Source: Rhizophagus sp. LPA8_4_AMF (taxonomy: Eukaryota; Glomeromycota; Glomeromycetes; Glomerales; Glomeraceae). From it: DNA of 24,597 nt. A program made the translations under genes and the position numbers. The first letter of the stretch is position 1. The number at the start of each line of letters is the position of its first letter. Under the pieces are notes generated by a model. It saw only the letters and a list, made by a program, of their open reading frames with translations. It was not told where the DNA came from and did not search any database. Positions 1 through 10,368 of the stretch are shown one piece after another. Location: assembly GCA_021464525.1 (NCBI GenBank), contig JADRCO010000925.1, positions 1 to 24,597 on the forward strand. The letters are read 5' to 3'.

Positions 1-105
1 TACAAAAATTATCCAATAAAATTTTTTTATTTTCGATCGCAAATTGAACTGCTTTAGATTGAAATTTAGTTCGAACTTCTTATATTGATATATATTTTTT
101 CTTAA

Positions 106-255
106 ATGTCACGTAAACGCAAAGAATTACAGCAAGTAATAGAAGAAAAACTTATTGAAACCATATTATTAGAGTTAGACGAAGATAATACAGATTCAGA
201 CGATGAACAGGAAGATATGTCTGAAATTTTTACTTTAGAGCTTCGGACTTTTTGA
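106..255 (+). CDS. Small ORF with basic start and acidic tail, possible N-terminal remnant
   Basis: An ATG opens a 49-residue frame. The first six residues are basic (MSRKRK), followed by a helix-like stretch rich in E, I and L (about residues 7-24) and an acidic stretch with the motif DSDDEQED (about 30-37). It ends at TGA within a T/A-rich run. Downstream bases (about 256-312) still read like coding sequence in a shifted frame (for example LTREGMTTQEII), so this is probably the start of a longer protein broken by frameshifts rather than a complete small protein. I do not recognise the family; an N-terminal segment of a transposon-encoded protein is one guess from the basic/acidic pattern. 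Confidence 0.35.
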   Translation: MSRKRKELQQVIEEKLIETILLELDEDNTDSDDEQEDMSEIFTLELRTF

Positions 256-2007
256 AAAAAATGCGTAAAAAAGGTTAACACGTGAAGGGATGACGACTCA
301 AGAAATTATCTAATTTTGGTTGGTTATTTTTTGGAGTTCGACCAAAAAACCAGAAAATGGTTGCGTTGTACAAACTGATCAGCCCAATCAAAAATAAACT
401 AAATCTGACCGAAAAATGCGACCGACTCGGAAATGAACAGGGCTAATAATTATTTACGCAGTATTAGTATTACAAATCATATGGTTGAGTAGATTATTTC
501 ACGTGACATACTATATTCTTTTGGTTGACCTCCTTTTCGTATTACTCATAGATAATTAGTATAATTCAATGGTGAAAATAAAAAGCTGTAAATTTAAAAT
601 TGAAACTTTCATTTTTTCATTCTTCATTCTTTCTAGAAAGGATCATAAACTAGTTTTAACAGTGTTTTAACATGCTCAGTCTATCAAATAAATTAACTTT
701 GAGGGTATACTGTAAACAAAAAGTTCATTTTTCATGCTAAAGGTTTTACTTTATTAAATTCAATATTATAATTATACAAGAACTTGACCTTTTACATGAA
801 TATTAATACAAAAGATATTTATATAAAATTTTTGGTTTATAATCATAAAATAATAATAGAAAAATAATATAAAGAAATAATGAAATATAATTCCTATAAT
901 AATTATAAGGTATATAATAATAATATAAGACATATAAAAATATATGAGAAATATAAAAATTTATTAATAATATAAAATATGTAAAAAAAAAAAAAGATAT
1001 TTTATATATAAAATATTTTCTTTATAATAAAAAAACAACAGAAAATAATAAGACATTAAAATATATGAGAAATATAATGAAATACGATCATTTTGTGACG
1101 CAATAAATTAGTAACACTCGAAAAAATTCAGCAATAGCAGATAGCCGAACTCTGTAGTGCCGACACGGGATAATTTATTTATTAGACTTCTTATTTTTTC
1201 CAGCTTTATCTTCTATTTGATTTCCTATTTTCTCCTATTGAAAGATGGAAAAAAAGTTGAGAAGCGACGCAAAAAAATTGAAGATTGGGATTGACGTAAA
1301 AACTGAAGATATAGAGCTAAATTTCCAACGTGTGCCGGACGCGTAAAAGAATTTTGTTTCAGTACTTTACTACAGTATTTTCATACTGTCACGTTAGAAT
1401 CACGTGATGGCGATCTTGTCATTCTTGTCACAATTTATTATGAACCCACCCCAGGCGCGCCATCATAGCGTTTTATCAAAGGTAACCCGGGGTAAAAAAA
1501 AATTTGAAAAAGAGTCCAAAACTCTCCAACTTTATTCAATTGAAACTAAAGAAAGTGAAAATTGTTAGAAAAATGTTAGGAAATGCGCTATTGTCTTCAT
1601 GAAAAAAAATACAAATAACACTTGTTAAAAGATATTTTTATGTTACACAGCACGAAATTTTTAAACTACATAAGCTTTCATTTTTCATATAACACATATG
1701 AAGAAAAAGGTTAACAAACCCATTTATTTAATTTCTAATAAAGTGTTTTAAATTAGAACTATAATACATGATGAACGTGCTATATACAATGCTTAAATAG
1801 TAAAAAATAGTATTTTTCTATTACTAAATAATAATTTTTGTTTAAAAATTCATATTGTTCTTTTAAACAATAATAAATCGATCCTTTCCATTTTTTTAAA
1901 AAAAAATTACTTTTTTGAAAATTCTCTTAGATAGATTATTTTTAATATTCAAATGTTTGTAGTACGTAACCTTAGTGTTGGAACTATATGATACATGACA
2001 TTCTTAA
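256..2007. other. AT-rich intergenic region with low-complexity repeats
   Basis: I see no sustained open reading frame with protein-like composition on either strand beyond the short tail of the 106-255 remnant. Positions 830-1080 are very AT-rich with short AATATAA/ATATATGAGAAATATAA repeats, including two near-identical blocks at about 921-956 and 1045-1077. A local GC-rich patch lies at about 1441-1490, containing CACCCCAGGCGCGCC and ACCCGGGG. From about 1500 the DNA is A/T-rich and runs into the 3' flank of the kinase gene at 2008. Confidence 0.6.
921..1077 (+). repeat. Pair of AT-rich direct repeats
   Basis: Two copies of a block with core ATATATGAGAAATATAA lie at about 921-956 and 1045-1077, roughly 124 bases apart. 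Both are preceded by an ATAAGACAT-like string. The surrounding DNA is low-complexity A/T, so slippage or local duplication could explain them. Confidence 0.5.
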
Positions 2008-4763
2008 TTATTTTTTACCACATATTGAATTATTACCGATATCTTCAATTTCTAAACAAGGTAAAATTATTTGAATTGGATAAATTATTGTTAATATACT
2101 CATCTATAAATTAATTACTTACTGTTCGGAATGTTAAAACTTTGCTGACTATGATGAGCTAAATAATATAAAGAATGTATAATTAGTATAAATTAAGAAT
2201 ATACAGTGACTTAATTAAAAATGATACTGATATCTTACCTTCGGTAACATTTCTTATTTCAGGTAAATTTCCGAATCTAGAATTGTCTAATGAATTATTA
2301 CTAGCAATAGTAGTAGCGCTTGTACAATTACTACTTGTAACTAATATTTGTATTTCACTTATATTATCGTTATTTGTTTGATGTTTCTTATTATTTTCGT
2401 ATTGATCATTTTGATAATATAATTTTCTTATTTCAAAAATCTTATTATAAAGAAAATTGACGTCAGGTCTTTTTGTTGGATCAGCTTGCCAACATTGTTC
2501 CATTAATTTTTTATATTCAAGAGGTATATTTGACGTTATTTTCGGTCTCATTCCATTTATAATTTTTAATGCTAATTCACAATTATGATTGTAATTAATA
2601 AAAGGTGGTTGCCCGGACGAAACTTCCCACATTAACATTGCAATACTATAAATATCAGATGCGAAAGTGGTTTCTTTTTTAGAAATAACCTCTGGAGCTA
2701 TATAAGGTAGATTCCCGTATATATTATCTAATTGTTTGTCGACTGATCCACAAAATCCAAGATCACTGATATAGAATTCTTGATTAAGTTGGGAAAATAA
2801 TATATTTCCAGAATGTAAATCTCTATGAATTGCATTCTCATTATGAATTTGAGAAAGTGCATTAATTATATAATAAATAATATCAATTTTTTCTTTCCAT
2901 GTAAGGTTATAACGATTTTGTTGTAAATATTTTCTTAAATCCATATTCATTTGTTGTATTACGAGCATATAATTTCCATCTGATGGATCTTTTGTTAGAC
3001 CGTAACATTTTACTACGCCGGACCATTTGTTGCTTAAAGTTAAATGAGATTCACCCTACAAATATAAAATTAATATAAAATTATAATTATCGGAGATTAT
3101 TTATTATTTTTTTTTCAAACATTTTTCGACTCCGAACTTTTGTCATTTGCACCTCAAGTCATCAACGTTCAAAAAAAATAATGCTTTGTGTAACAATTTG
3201 AGAAAAATATAAGTATAAAATATAAATTATTAACGAAGAATTAGTACTTCACGCATCCTGCATATAAAAATGTATTTCTTTTATGTTTAACTATAGCGCA
3301 GATTAGGATAGAATTGGATGTGGATATAATGTGTAATCTGTCGCTTACGATTTTTCATTTTTTTTCATTTTTTTTAAAAAAAAGTTGTTATAATGATTGC
3401 ATGAGCGTAGAAAATTAACGATACAATTTATATTTTATAGGTGAAGCTTTAATAGCACAAAGTTTTACAAATAATGAATATTATTTCGGCAAATATTCAT
3501 TCTTTATCAAACTTTATACTTAATACTACAAAAAAAATTTTTTTTTTTTTTTTTTAAAAAAAAAATGTCATATTAGCGTTAAGGTTAGGAGAATCAAAGC
3601 GCGTATAAACTTGGATTTTTCATTCTAAAACTAAATTTCTTTGTAAGAAAAACTGAAATGCAAGGATATTTTATATTCGGATAGAATATAAGAACCCTTG
3701 TAAATAAGTTTTATATTACAAAAAATATCAGTTCTATCATAAAAAGTACAAAGTTATAAAATTTCTGAGGTTAAAATTTTTTTTATTTACTAAGTGGATT
3801 ATGATTAAGCGGATTATGATTAAACTTTTTTTTTTAAGTTTGGGAAAGGGACCAATTATCAAAGAAGTTTTTTCCTAAAAAAATCCTTTTCCTAGTAGTA
3901 CTTTTTAAGCTCGCTATAAAAAAAAAAGGTTACACTTTTTTTTAAAAAAGCGGCGCTCAATGAAAGAAAGTACGGGCGCGGTATTTTATCATAATCTATT
4001 TTCTATTTTCTATTTTCTATTTAACCTATACGAAACCTAAGCGAATCTGATGACGTTACACAAACAATATTCACGCGTAGTTAAATTTTCTTGGGGTACC
4101 ATGAGCGAGTATTGTAAAACCTCCTACACTCCTATAAACACTGACCCTTGATCAAGTTAAAATTCTTACCTCATCAAACCAATTTCTGCTAGTGCTTTCA
4201 TCATTTTCCAATCTTTTAAGTATTACTTTTTGCTTTCCAAATCTTTTTAATTTTCGTTCTTGATTATTCCATTGAAAATATTCTCCATCAATCCAATCCG
4301 CCGTATAAATTTCGGAGTAACCTCCTTTAGTTAAATATTCAATATTTCGTAAATTATTATATGGAATCCATTCTATTATCCTATTAGGAGCATATGATTC
4401 CATTTGACATTTTCGTATTAAATTATTAATATCTTCATTTTCGGACGTCCAATTTGAAAAATTTTCTTTTAAATAATTTCTTATACAATATTCACAATAT
4501 GATATGGCCAAACATTCTTTTTGACAATTTTCACAAATTCTTTTTGTTCCTTCATTATAAAGAATTTTATCTTTATCAAATATATTATTTAATAATTTTA
4601 TTGCTTCTAATTTTTCATCTTTCGTAAGAGATCCTTCATCATTAAGAATAATTTGTTTTATGTATTCGTATTTCTTTTCTAAATTATCGTGAATATTTAA
4701 ATCTATTAATGATTTTGCTTTATTTAATGTACCAAAGATTAATTCATGACGAATGTTGGGCAT
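2008..4763 (-). CDS. TKL-like protein kinase, four exons, apparently intact
   Basis: Predicted exons on the minus strand are 4763-4170, 3055-2239, 2158-2123 and 2051-2008, giving 496 residues. All three introns have GT donors (GTAAG) and AG acceptors, and the phases agree. The N-terminal part has a Cys cluster (C77, C80, C84, C90, C93) typical of the expanded Glomeromycotina kinases. The kinase domain has a glycine loop GGYSEIYTA (147-155), VILK lysine 183, catalytic HRDLHSGN (HRD at 275-277), DLG in place of DFG (296-298), APE (318-320) and DIYS. It should phosphorylate Ser/Thr in the cytosol; substrates are unknown. The C-terminal Ser/Asn-rich tail is completed by a 36-nt exon and a short last exon ending TAA. 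The ATG at 4763 was chosen because the family commonly begins just upstream of a segment like this. The first intron is unusually long (1114 bases). The gene is isolated; its next neighbour is a LINE in the same orientation. Confidence 0.85.
3056..4169 (-). other. 1.1-kb intron inside the kinase N-lobe
   Basis: The intron starts GTAAGA right after the codons for F-D-E (residue 198) and ends in TTTGTAG before G-E-S-H, joining the two halves of the kinase N-lobe in phase 0. It contains a long T run (about 3536-3555), A/T homopolymers, a short GC-rich patch near 3950-3980 and a CTATTTT microsatellite (3996-4022). No coding sequence was seen in it. The other two introns of this gene are about 71-80 bases, so this one is either naturally long or carries an old insertion. 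Confidence 0.65.
3996..4022 (+). repeat. CTATTTT microsatellite
   Basis: Three full units and one partial unit of CTATTTT lie within the long intron of the kinase gene. It is a short simple repeat with no evident role. Confidence 0.7.
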
Positions 4764-5345
4764 ATTGAAATTTTAAAATTTGAAAAAGAAATATTCGTAA
4801 TTGAAAAAAGTGGGTTTTTTCATAGGCTTATAAGCATACATAAAACGGTCCTATACTCCGATAGGATTTAGGTAAGAACAACTTGATTTGACGATATTTT
4901 CGTATGAAAGGAATAAATAGAATTCTTTATTAGAATTCTCGTTTGTTCGATAAAACGCTAGTAATAGTCTAGTAGTAGTAGATCTCAAATTATATGTCAA
5001 TGAATGATTGGACAAAATTCACTTTATATGTAACATAAGAGGCGTTTAATTCTATAAAAAAAGAATAAGAATATTGATCATCGCACTTGTATGACGATTG
5101 ATGACACAATAAATTTTCTTTTCCCCCCCAAAAAATAATACTATATAGAAAAGATCATCATAAATTCTGCAAACTCGCATAATTATTTATACAAAATTTA
5201 CGCCTTATAAATTTTTTTTCTGATGTGTTTCGCAATATCATAAGGTTGAAGCTTCTTAAATTACGCCATCACCCCAATTACATGATATATCAGTTTGTGG
5301 CCTCAGACGCAGTAAAACCACAAAGATCATTGATCTGATAAAAGA
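4764..5345. other. Intergenic region upstream of the kinase gene
   Basis: This AT-rich stretch separates the kinase start (4763) from the poly(A) end of the LINE. It should hold the kinase promoter, but I can point to no specific element. It contains scattered short repeats such as GAATTCT at 4921 and 4936 and a TAGTAGTAGTAG run near 4970-4980. No convincing reading frame was seen. Confidence 0.5.
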
Positions 5346-5370
5346 TTTTTTTTTTTTTTTTTTTTAAAGC

Positions 5371-5376
5371 TTTATT
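5371..5376 (-). promoter_or_regulatory. AATAAA polyadenylation signal of the LINE
   Basis: AATAAA on the minus strand is followed after five bases by the 20-base A tract. This arrangement marks the 3' end of a reverse-transcribed mRNA copy. Confidence 0.7.
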
Positions 5377-5986
5377 AATATTGCAATATTTATACAATAT
5401 AATTTATTACAAGTAGACGTTAAAAAAACATCCGTTAAATAAAGCATCTATCTACTGTAATTATTAGCATACTGAGAACTTCTAAAAAAAACGTAACCAC
5501 ATTGTGATAATTCCATAAATCACTAAGATCAGTCATATCGGTGAGTTTGATTCATTGGTGCAGATCATATGTTAATGCTAAGCCACCCTAATTAAAGTTC
5601 GTTCTCTACAGGAGAAATAATAAAAAAATAAAAATAAAATAAAAAAACAGTTTTAAGCTTTATAATATGACCTACCTATGTCGGATGGGTTGTAATTATT
5701 GTAGATACTCAGATGGGTTGGAACGAGTTTTTAATAATATGTTTTTTGTTATAGCGATCAAAAAAAAATTTTTTAATTGCAATTTAACCTGATATGAAAT
5801 CCCGTGTATGCTGATCAATTTGGTATTACATAAAAAATATTTACATGATTACGTTTTATAATCCAGATGAACTAAATTCACGTATATGTGAAACCAAATA
5901 TCATTACAGTAAATTTATCCCCTGGTTCAACTATATAGCCAATCCATCTATTTAAACTATCCAAAATAAATTTCTTTTTAACCCGA

Positions 5987-8337
5987 TCACTTACCCCATA
6001 TGAAACGAATGATCACATTTACCTGCTTTTTTAATTGCATTGTAATCCCATTATTATTCTCCCAAACGTTAACTTCTTTACATCTTTCCAACCAAATGTA
6101 TTTTCTTGCTAATTCTTTAATATCATAAACAAAATCTTTAATTCCATCTTTTAAAATTTTGTCATTAAAGTCCATATTGAGTTTCTTATTGACAAGACCT
6201 TTGACTGCTTCGTGAAAAATTCTACCATTAAACACCACAAACGATCGTTTATTTAAAATATATAATTTAGCATGATAATTGAACGGCATTCTAAAATTTA
6301 AACTTTCTTTTTAATTGTTCAAACGCCTTTTATAATTTGTGTCATCGACGTATCGTTTTCTTTACAAATCCATATATGAGTCCATGTTTCAATCATAACA
6401 TTACATCGGCAACATCTACTTCTTTTATAAAGCTCGGGATTACGTTGATTTAATAATGATAATGTCGATAAAATCTCCAAATAATTTTTTAAATTATAAG
6501 CTGTCTGTTCATTATTAGAATTGGAAATTCCATCTTTAAATTCTTTCATTATGATATTCAAAGATGCTGTCCAATCTATATCAATATCTGGGATATTAAT
6601 CCTAAATGATCGAACGCTAACCATTCCGCAGTTGATTAACCTTTTTCATGAACTCCCGTGGATTTTGTTTAATTGTCGTATTTCTCCAGAATTCTAGATG
6701 CTCCCATGTAGTATTATTATTTAAATTGATTTCACATTTAAATTTATCATTTTTCTATAATAACGCTGATTTACATAATCCATCAGCCAAGTTTTTTCCC
6801 ACATCATTTGAATGACTTTAACTTTGAAAATAGAAACTTCAAATTTGTTATCTTTGATGAATCTATATAATGTTTTCCATACCGCCCCAAAAATGCGTCT
6901 AGTAGACCAAATTATTTCATCATTAAATAAATAAGTCCACGTTTGAAAAGCACCCATACTATCTGTATATATATTAATTTTGCTTTTCTCCTTAACGGTC
7001 ATAAGCGCCGCTAGTATCGCCAATAATTCTAACTCTATGACTTTAAAGATATTCATAATTTTTAAATAGTTCCGTTGTAAAATATTACCTTTACTATTAA
7101 GCACTACCCATCCAATACTATTACAACTATCTTTTTTACTAGCGTCCGTATAAATTTCTAAAGTTTCATTTACATTGTATTCAATAGCATCTATAAATCC
7201 TTCTAAATTTTGTAATCTTCAAAATTAATAAAAATATTTTCAATTATACTTATCCTTTTATCGATTGTTAATATTGTTCTAAATTGTCGTTACCCTCGAA
7301 GTTCATTTCTAGATCGCTCCAATAATTTTTCACAACCCTTTTGTTACTATATTCTTCGTAAACTTCTTTAATTAGTTCGAAACTACTGTACACTTCTCTA
7401 TTTACGAAGTTCTTAGTCAATTTACTTTCTAATATTTAAACCATCCTGGAATTTGTCCTTTACTACTTCTGCCAGCTAATTGTTTCCAGGTTTTCATTCT
7501 ATAATGTTCATCAATCAATTGCGTAACATACATGACGTTTACTGATTTGATAATGGTTACGTTTTTCGGTTATTAATCATTTTCTTCGATCGTCGTATGT
7601 CCTCCATTAGTCACATGATTATGTAGCCTGTTATGATTACAAATTTGATATTGGCATCTGCTAAAATTTTTAACGCTTCAACTAACCAAATCCCTCTGTT
7701 ATTATTTCTAATATGTTGTATGTTATTGAAAATACATCCGTTAAACCATTATACTTCTTTTATTGACGCGATCTTAAATCTTCATAATTCTTCCAAGTAA
7801 CTCTTCATGATTAATACAATATGCGATGGCTTTAATCAAACATTCTTTTTTGTAGCGCTTTGATACTTTTACAGCCTAAGCAATATTTGTCGTGCACTAT
7901 ACTATTCCTCGTATTAATTGCCAAATGACATTTAGATTTAATCAAATTTCTAATTTTGCAGTTAAGCTTCTCTGCTAACGAATCAGATAAAATCGTACAT
8001 TGAAGTTGATACTCTATAATTGGAATTACAACACTATTCCATAGATATATGTATTCATTTGCAGTTAATTTCTTCCATCGCATAATGTTAGTCATCTTTT
8101 TGATAATGCTTTCGATAGACAAATTGTGTGATTTAAAAAATACATAATTATTAATCCATACCCCAAGAAATCAAGAAATCTTACTCCTGTTAGACTGTAA
8201 TTAGCTTTAATCTCAACCACATCCACAGTTATATGATAGTTTTCCTCTTCATTGTTCGTTCGTTTCATTCTTCTTATAACTAGTAATTCAAATTTCTTCG
8301 GGTTAGCTTTAATTTTACACAACTTAAGAAATCGCAC
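5987..8337 (-). pseudogene. Broken RT-RNase H ORF of the LINE
   Basis: Fragments in different frames follow the order of a Glomeromycotina LINE ORF2. Positions 8337-8092 hold a piece with ANPKKFELLVI, the segment normally just after the RT palm. Positions 8122-7832 hold the RT connection-like region (motifs IPIIEYQLQ and NLIKSKC). Around 7440-7510 a short block reads YRMKTWKQLAGRSSKGQ. Positions 7192-6721 hold RNase H, with catalytic-type residues in IYTDAS, ELLAIL and IYTDS. Positions 6624-6319 hold a Cys/His segment (CCRCNVMIETWTHIWIC) and 6289-5987 the C-terminal tail (IFHEAVKGL, WLERCKEV). Multiple stops and frame changes make it non-functional. Confidence 0.75.
6721..7192 (-). pseudogene. 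RNase H domain of the dead LINE
   Basis: This is the best-preserved domain of the element. The frame runs from about 7192 with IYTDASKK (first catalytic Asp) and GWVVLNSKG, then ELELLAILAAL (catalytic Glu) and INIYTDSMGAFQTW (second Asp). The last acidic residue of the RNase H active site could not be placed because the frame degenerates and stops at 6721. RNase H would remove the RNA strand during retrotransposition. Confidence 0.75.
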
Positions 8338-8785
8338 GTGAGATTTCGATTGTCATTGTGTCACCCTTAAATAAAGTGTATTATCGATATTCGAATTTTC
8401 TTTGCTTTAAAAAAAATGTTAAAGCTTAACAAAGACGTGATTTCCTAATATTGGAAGAATTGCAAGACATATTACTGATCAATGTATTCGATTTCCTGTA
8501 ATTCTAACCAGCTGCTGCCATTACCAAGTCTCTTAACTTTGTCTGTTGCAATTTTAGTTTTTACTTTAAAATTGTTTTAAAATTCGGATAAAACATTTTT
8601 TTACTTTTATATTCAGCAATATTATATTATTATCCTTTCTTTTACTACGAAATATTTGGCATAAGGATCATTACAAACTTAAATATTGTTAACCTTATAT
8701 ATCATTATAAGTAAAAGTAGATAATTTTTGCATAAGTGTATAAAACAATGTTTTGTAGTTTATAAATTATAAATCATATAAATTT

Positions 8786-8866
8786 CAGTGTTGGCACTTG
8801 GCCATTTGGCCATTTTGGCCAGCCAAAATGGCCAAGAAATCCTTTGGCCGTAGCCAAATGCCAATC
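8786..8866. repeat. GGCCA-rich foldback, possible mini-transposon
   Basis: Starting CAGTGTTGGCACTTGGCCA and ending GCCAAATGCCAATCAG, this short block is full of TTGGCC/GGCCAA units. The centre is a perfect inverted repeat: 14-base arms TTGGCCATTTTGGC (8806-8819) and its complement (8822-8835) with a two-base loop. The outer ends (TTGGCA..., ...TGCCAA) are also roughly complementary. A CAGTG start resembles many hAT termini, but no target-site duplication was identified. Confidence 0.6.
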
Positions 8867-8968
8867 AGTTTCTAATAAGTATAAATATCAGCTCTTATAA
8901 AGAATAAAATGAGTTAATTAAAGTATATGGTTTATTCGTTCTATTCTAATAAATGTTATCAAGCTCCT

Positions 8969-8994
8969 TACATTATACTATTTAGTATAATGTA
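8969..8994. repeat. Perfect 12-bp-arm palindrome
   Basis: TACATTATACTA and its exact complement TAGTATAATGTA are separated by TT. In this AT-rich context it may be chance or a terminator/hairpin-like remnant; nothing around it clarifies a role. Confidence 0.7.
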
Positions 8995-9114
8995 TTGTAA
9001 ATTTCTCTCTGACAAATACATATCTGTATGTATATATATGAGCACATATATACATATCAATTAACAATATAAAAAAAAATTTTAATTTGGGGAAAGCCCC
9101 CTATTTATATAAAA

Positions 9115-9321
9115 TTACATATCACATGATTCATGTGATACAATATTAATATAACTGAAGCTGCAGCTATTTAAACTAAAAATAAGCTTTTTCCTTTTTG
9201 GGTTCGATTTTTTGTCTTTTTGTTGTAATCTGCTGCTAAAAGATGCATTCATATCGTTTACCTCTTTGACTACTTGAACTTTTTTCTTGATTTCTTTCAT
9301 ATTCTTTTCTTCTGTCTTCAT
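9115..9321 (-). CDS. Lys-rich 68-aa ORF, doubtful
   Basis: An ATG-started frame of 68 residues begins MKTEEKNMKEIKKKV, is very rich in Lys and Glu, and has a basic stretch KSNPKRKK in the middle. It lacks a recognisable domain and is flanked by non-coding-looking DNA. The charge pattern (basic, low in hydrophobics) could be a decayed nuclear-protein exon or simply a product of A-rich composition. I treat it as a weak candidate. Confidence 0.15.
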   Translation of the reverse strand: MKTEEKNMKEIKKKVQVVKEVNDMNASFSSRLQQKDKKSNPKRKKLIFSLNSCSFSYINIVSHESCDM

Positions 9322-9600
9322 CTCCCTTATAATTTCGAGTCTTTGTTACTTTTTGATATGGTAAGTTTTGTGAAAATAACTTTTCTCATTTCTTTGTAGG
9401 TTCCTTTTTCTTCTGGATATGGAACGTTTTACAATTCATTGTAAAACTTAATATTTTTTTTGAGAAACCAGATTTTAGTAAATATATATATTTTTTAGAA
9501 CATCAGGCCTTTGGACGCGTGAAATTTCTAACAGTTAGTTTCTTTTTCTAATTTCTTTCAGATTTCTTGATGCTGTAGCGTCAAGAAGTGGTAATATAAG

Positions 9601-9760
9601 AGTATTATTAGTATATTTAGTATAGTTATATTATTTTATATTTAGTTATTTTATATTTATATCTAGTTATTTTATTTTTAGTTATTTTAGTTTAGATATA
9701 ATTAGCAACATAGTTTAATTCGGGTAAATATTTAACCGATGGGTAAATAATTAACTGATA
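9601..9760 (+). repeat. AT-rich short tandem repeats
   Basis: A TAGTTATTTTAT-type motif recurs three or four times between about 9622 and 9715. It is followed by a 19-base near-tandem pair, GGGTAAATATTTAACCGAT (9722-9740) and GGGTAAATAATTAACTGAT (9741-9759). No coding sequence overlaps. Confidence 0.55.
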
Positions 9761-10260
9761 AGGAAGGATAAGAAAATGGAGAAATCGTTCTTGTTTTCGC
9801 TCAGTGATGGATGGAACTATAGCAATCCAATTAAATAAATAAAATTATTTTTAATGAAATGAAAATGCCTGAATGTTCAAGTTCTATGAGTCAGAAGTAA
9901 AAGTAGTTAAAATATGATAAGGAAATAGGATGGCAGAAGCTATCAAAGTTTATTTCAGTAAGTAAAAATACTAATGTTTTTCTTTGTTTTTCTAACTTAA
10001 TAAGACAAAGTGGTGGGACCCTGTAAATTTCGCTCTACAACGCGTGTATTCAATACATTAATTTTTTTCCTTTTCTTTTTATTTTAACAAATGTTAACTT
10101 ATGTTTTATTTTCTTCCTTCTATTTTAAACAGTCATGCCTTTGGACATGTGAAATTTCTAATAGTTAATTTCTTTCTTTTTTTGTTTCTTTCAGATTTCC
10201 AAGAAAAAGAAATCATTTAACTTTAGTTATTTTTTTTTTTTATTTCTTGATAATTTTCAG

Positions 10261-10368
10261 ACTTCCCAATATCTCTCATCCAAAGATATCAGTAACTATT
10301 TCAGAGATACTCATGATTGTGATAAAGCTAAAGAAATTGTACTTGAGTTTATAAGTGTTTGCATTTTG
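10261..10368 (+). pseudogene. Orphan 108-nt open exon-like block
   Basis: A 36-codon open block lies between a good acceptor (TTGATAATTTTCAG) and a good donor (GTAAGC), in phase 0 at both ends. It reads TSQYLSSKDISNYFRD and continues through DCDKAKEIVLEFI. Composition is protein-like, unlike the flanking T-rich DNA. An upstream block (about 9847-9957) also reads peptide-like (MPECSSSMSQK ... GWQKLSKFIS) with two in-frame stops and then a GTAAGT donor, so both may be exons of the same decayed gene. The family is not recognised. Confidence 0.35.

Larger units (their letters stand above)
5346..8340 (-). mobile_element. 5'-truncated LINE (non-LTR retrotransposon) with poly(A) tail
   Basis: On the minus strand the element reads from a reverse-transcriptase thumb fragment (near 8337), through the RT C-terminal region, an RNase H domain and a Cys/His C-terminal segment, to a 3' UTR. 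The 3' end is marked by an AATAAA signal (minus strand, 5371-5376) directly followed by 20 A residues (T run 5346-5365 on plus). The RT fingers/palm with the catalytic FADD-type motif is absent, consistent with 5' truncation during target-primed reverse transcription. The coding region is split over several frames. The exact 5' boundary and target-site duplication were not resolved. Confidence 0.75.
8341..9496. other. AT-rich region with two foldbacks
   Basis: No gene with family support is present. It contains a GGCCA-rich inverted repeat (8786-8866), a perfect 12-bp-arm palindrome (8969-8994) and a TATA-rich imperfect palindrome near 9021-9056. A 68-residue Lys-rich frame (9321-9115, minus) exists but is not supported as a gene. 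Confidence 0.5.

Noticed and set aside
2183-2238. Extension of the kinase open frame to the TAA at 2183
   Set aside because: A strong GTAAGA donor at 2238 and in-phase downstream exons give a better-supported end at 2008.
3184-3937. Possible inverted GTGTAAC/GGTTACAC pair inside the long kinase intron as transposon ends
   Set aside because: The match is only seven bases, and no target-site duplication was found.
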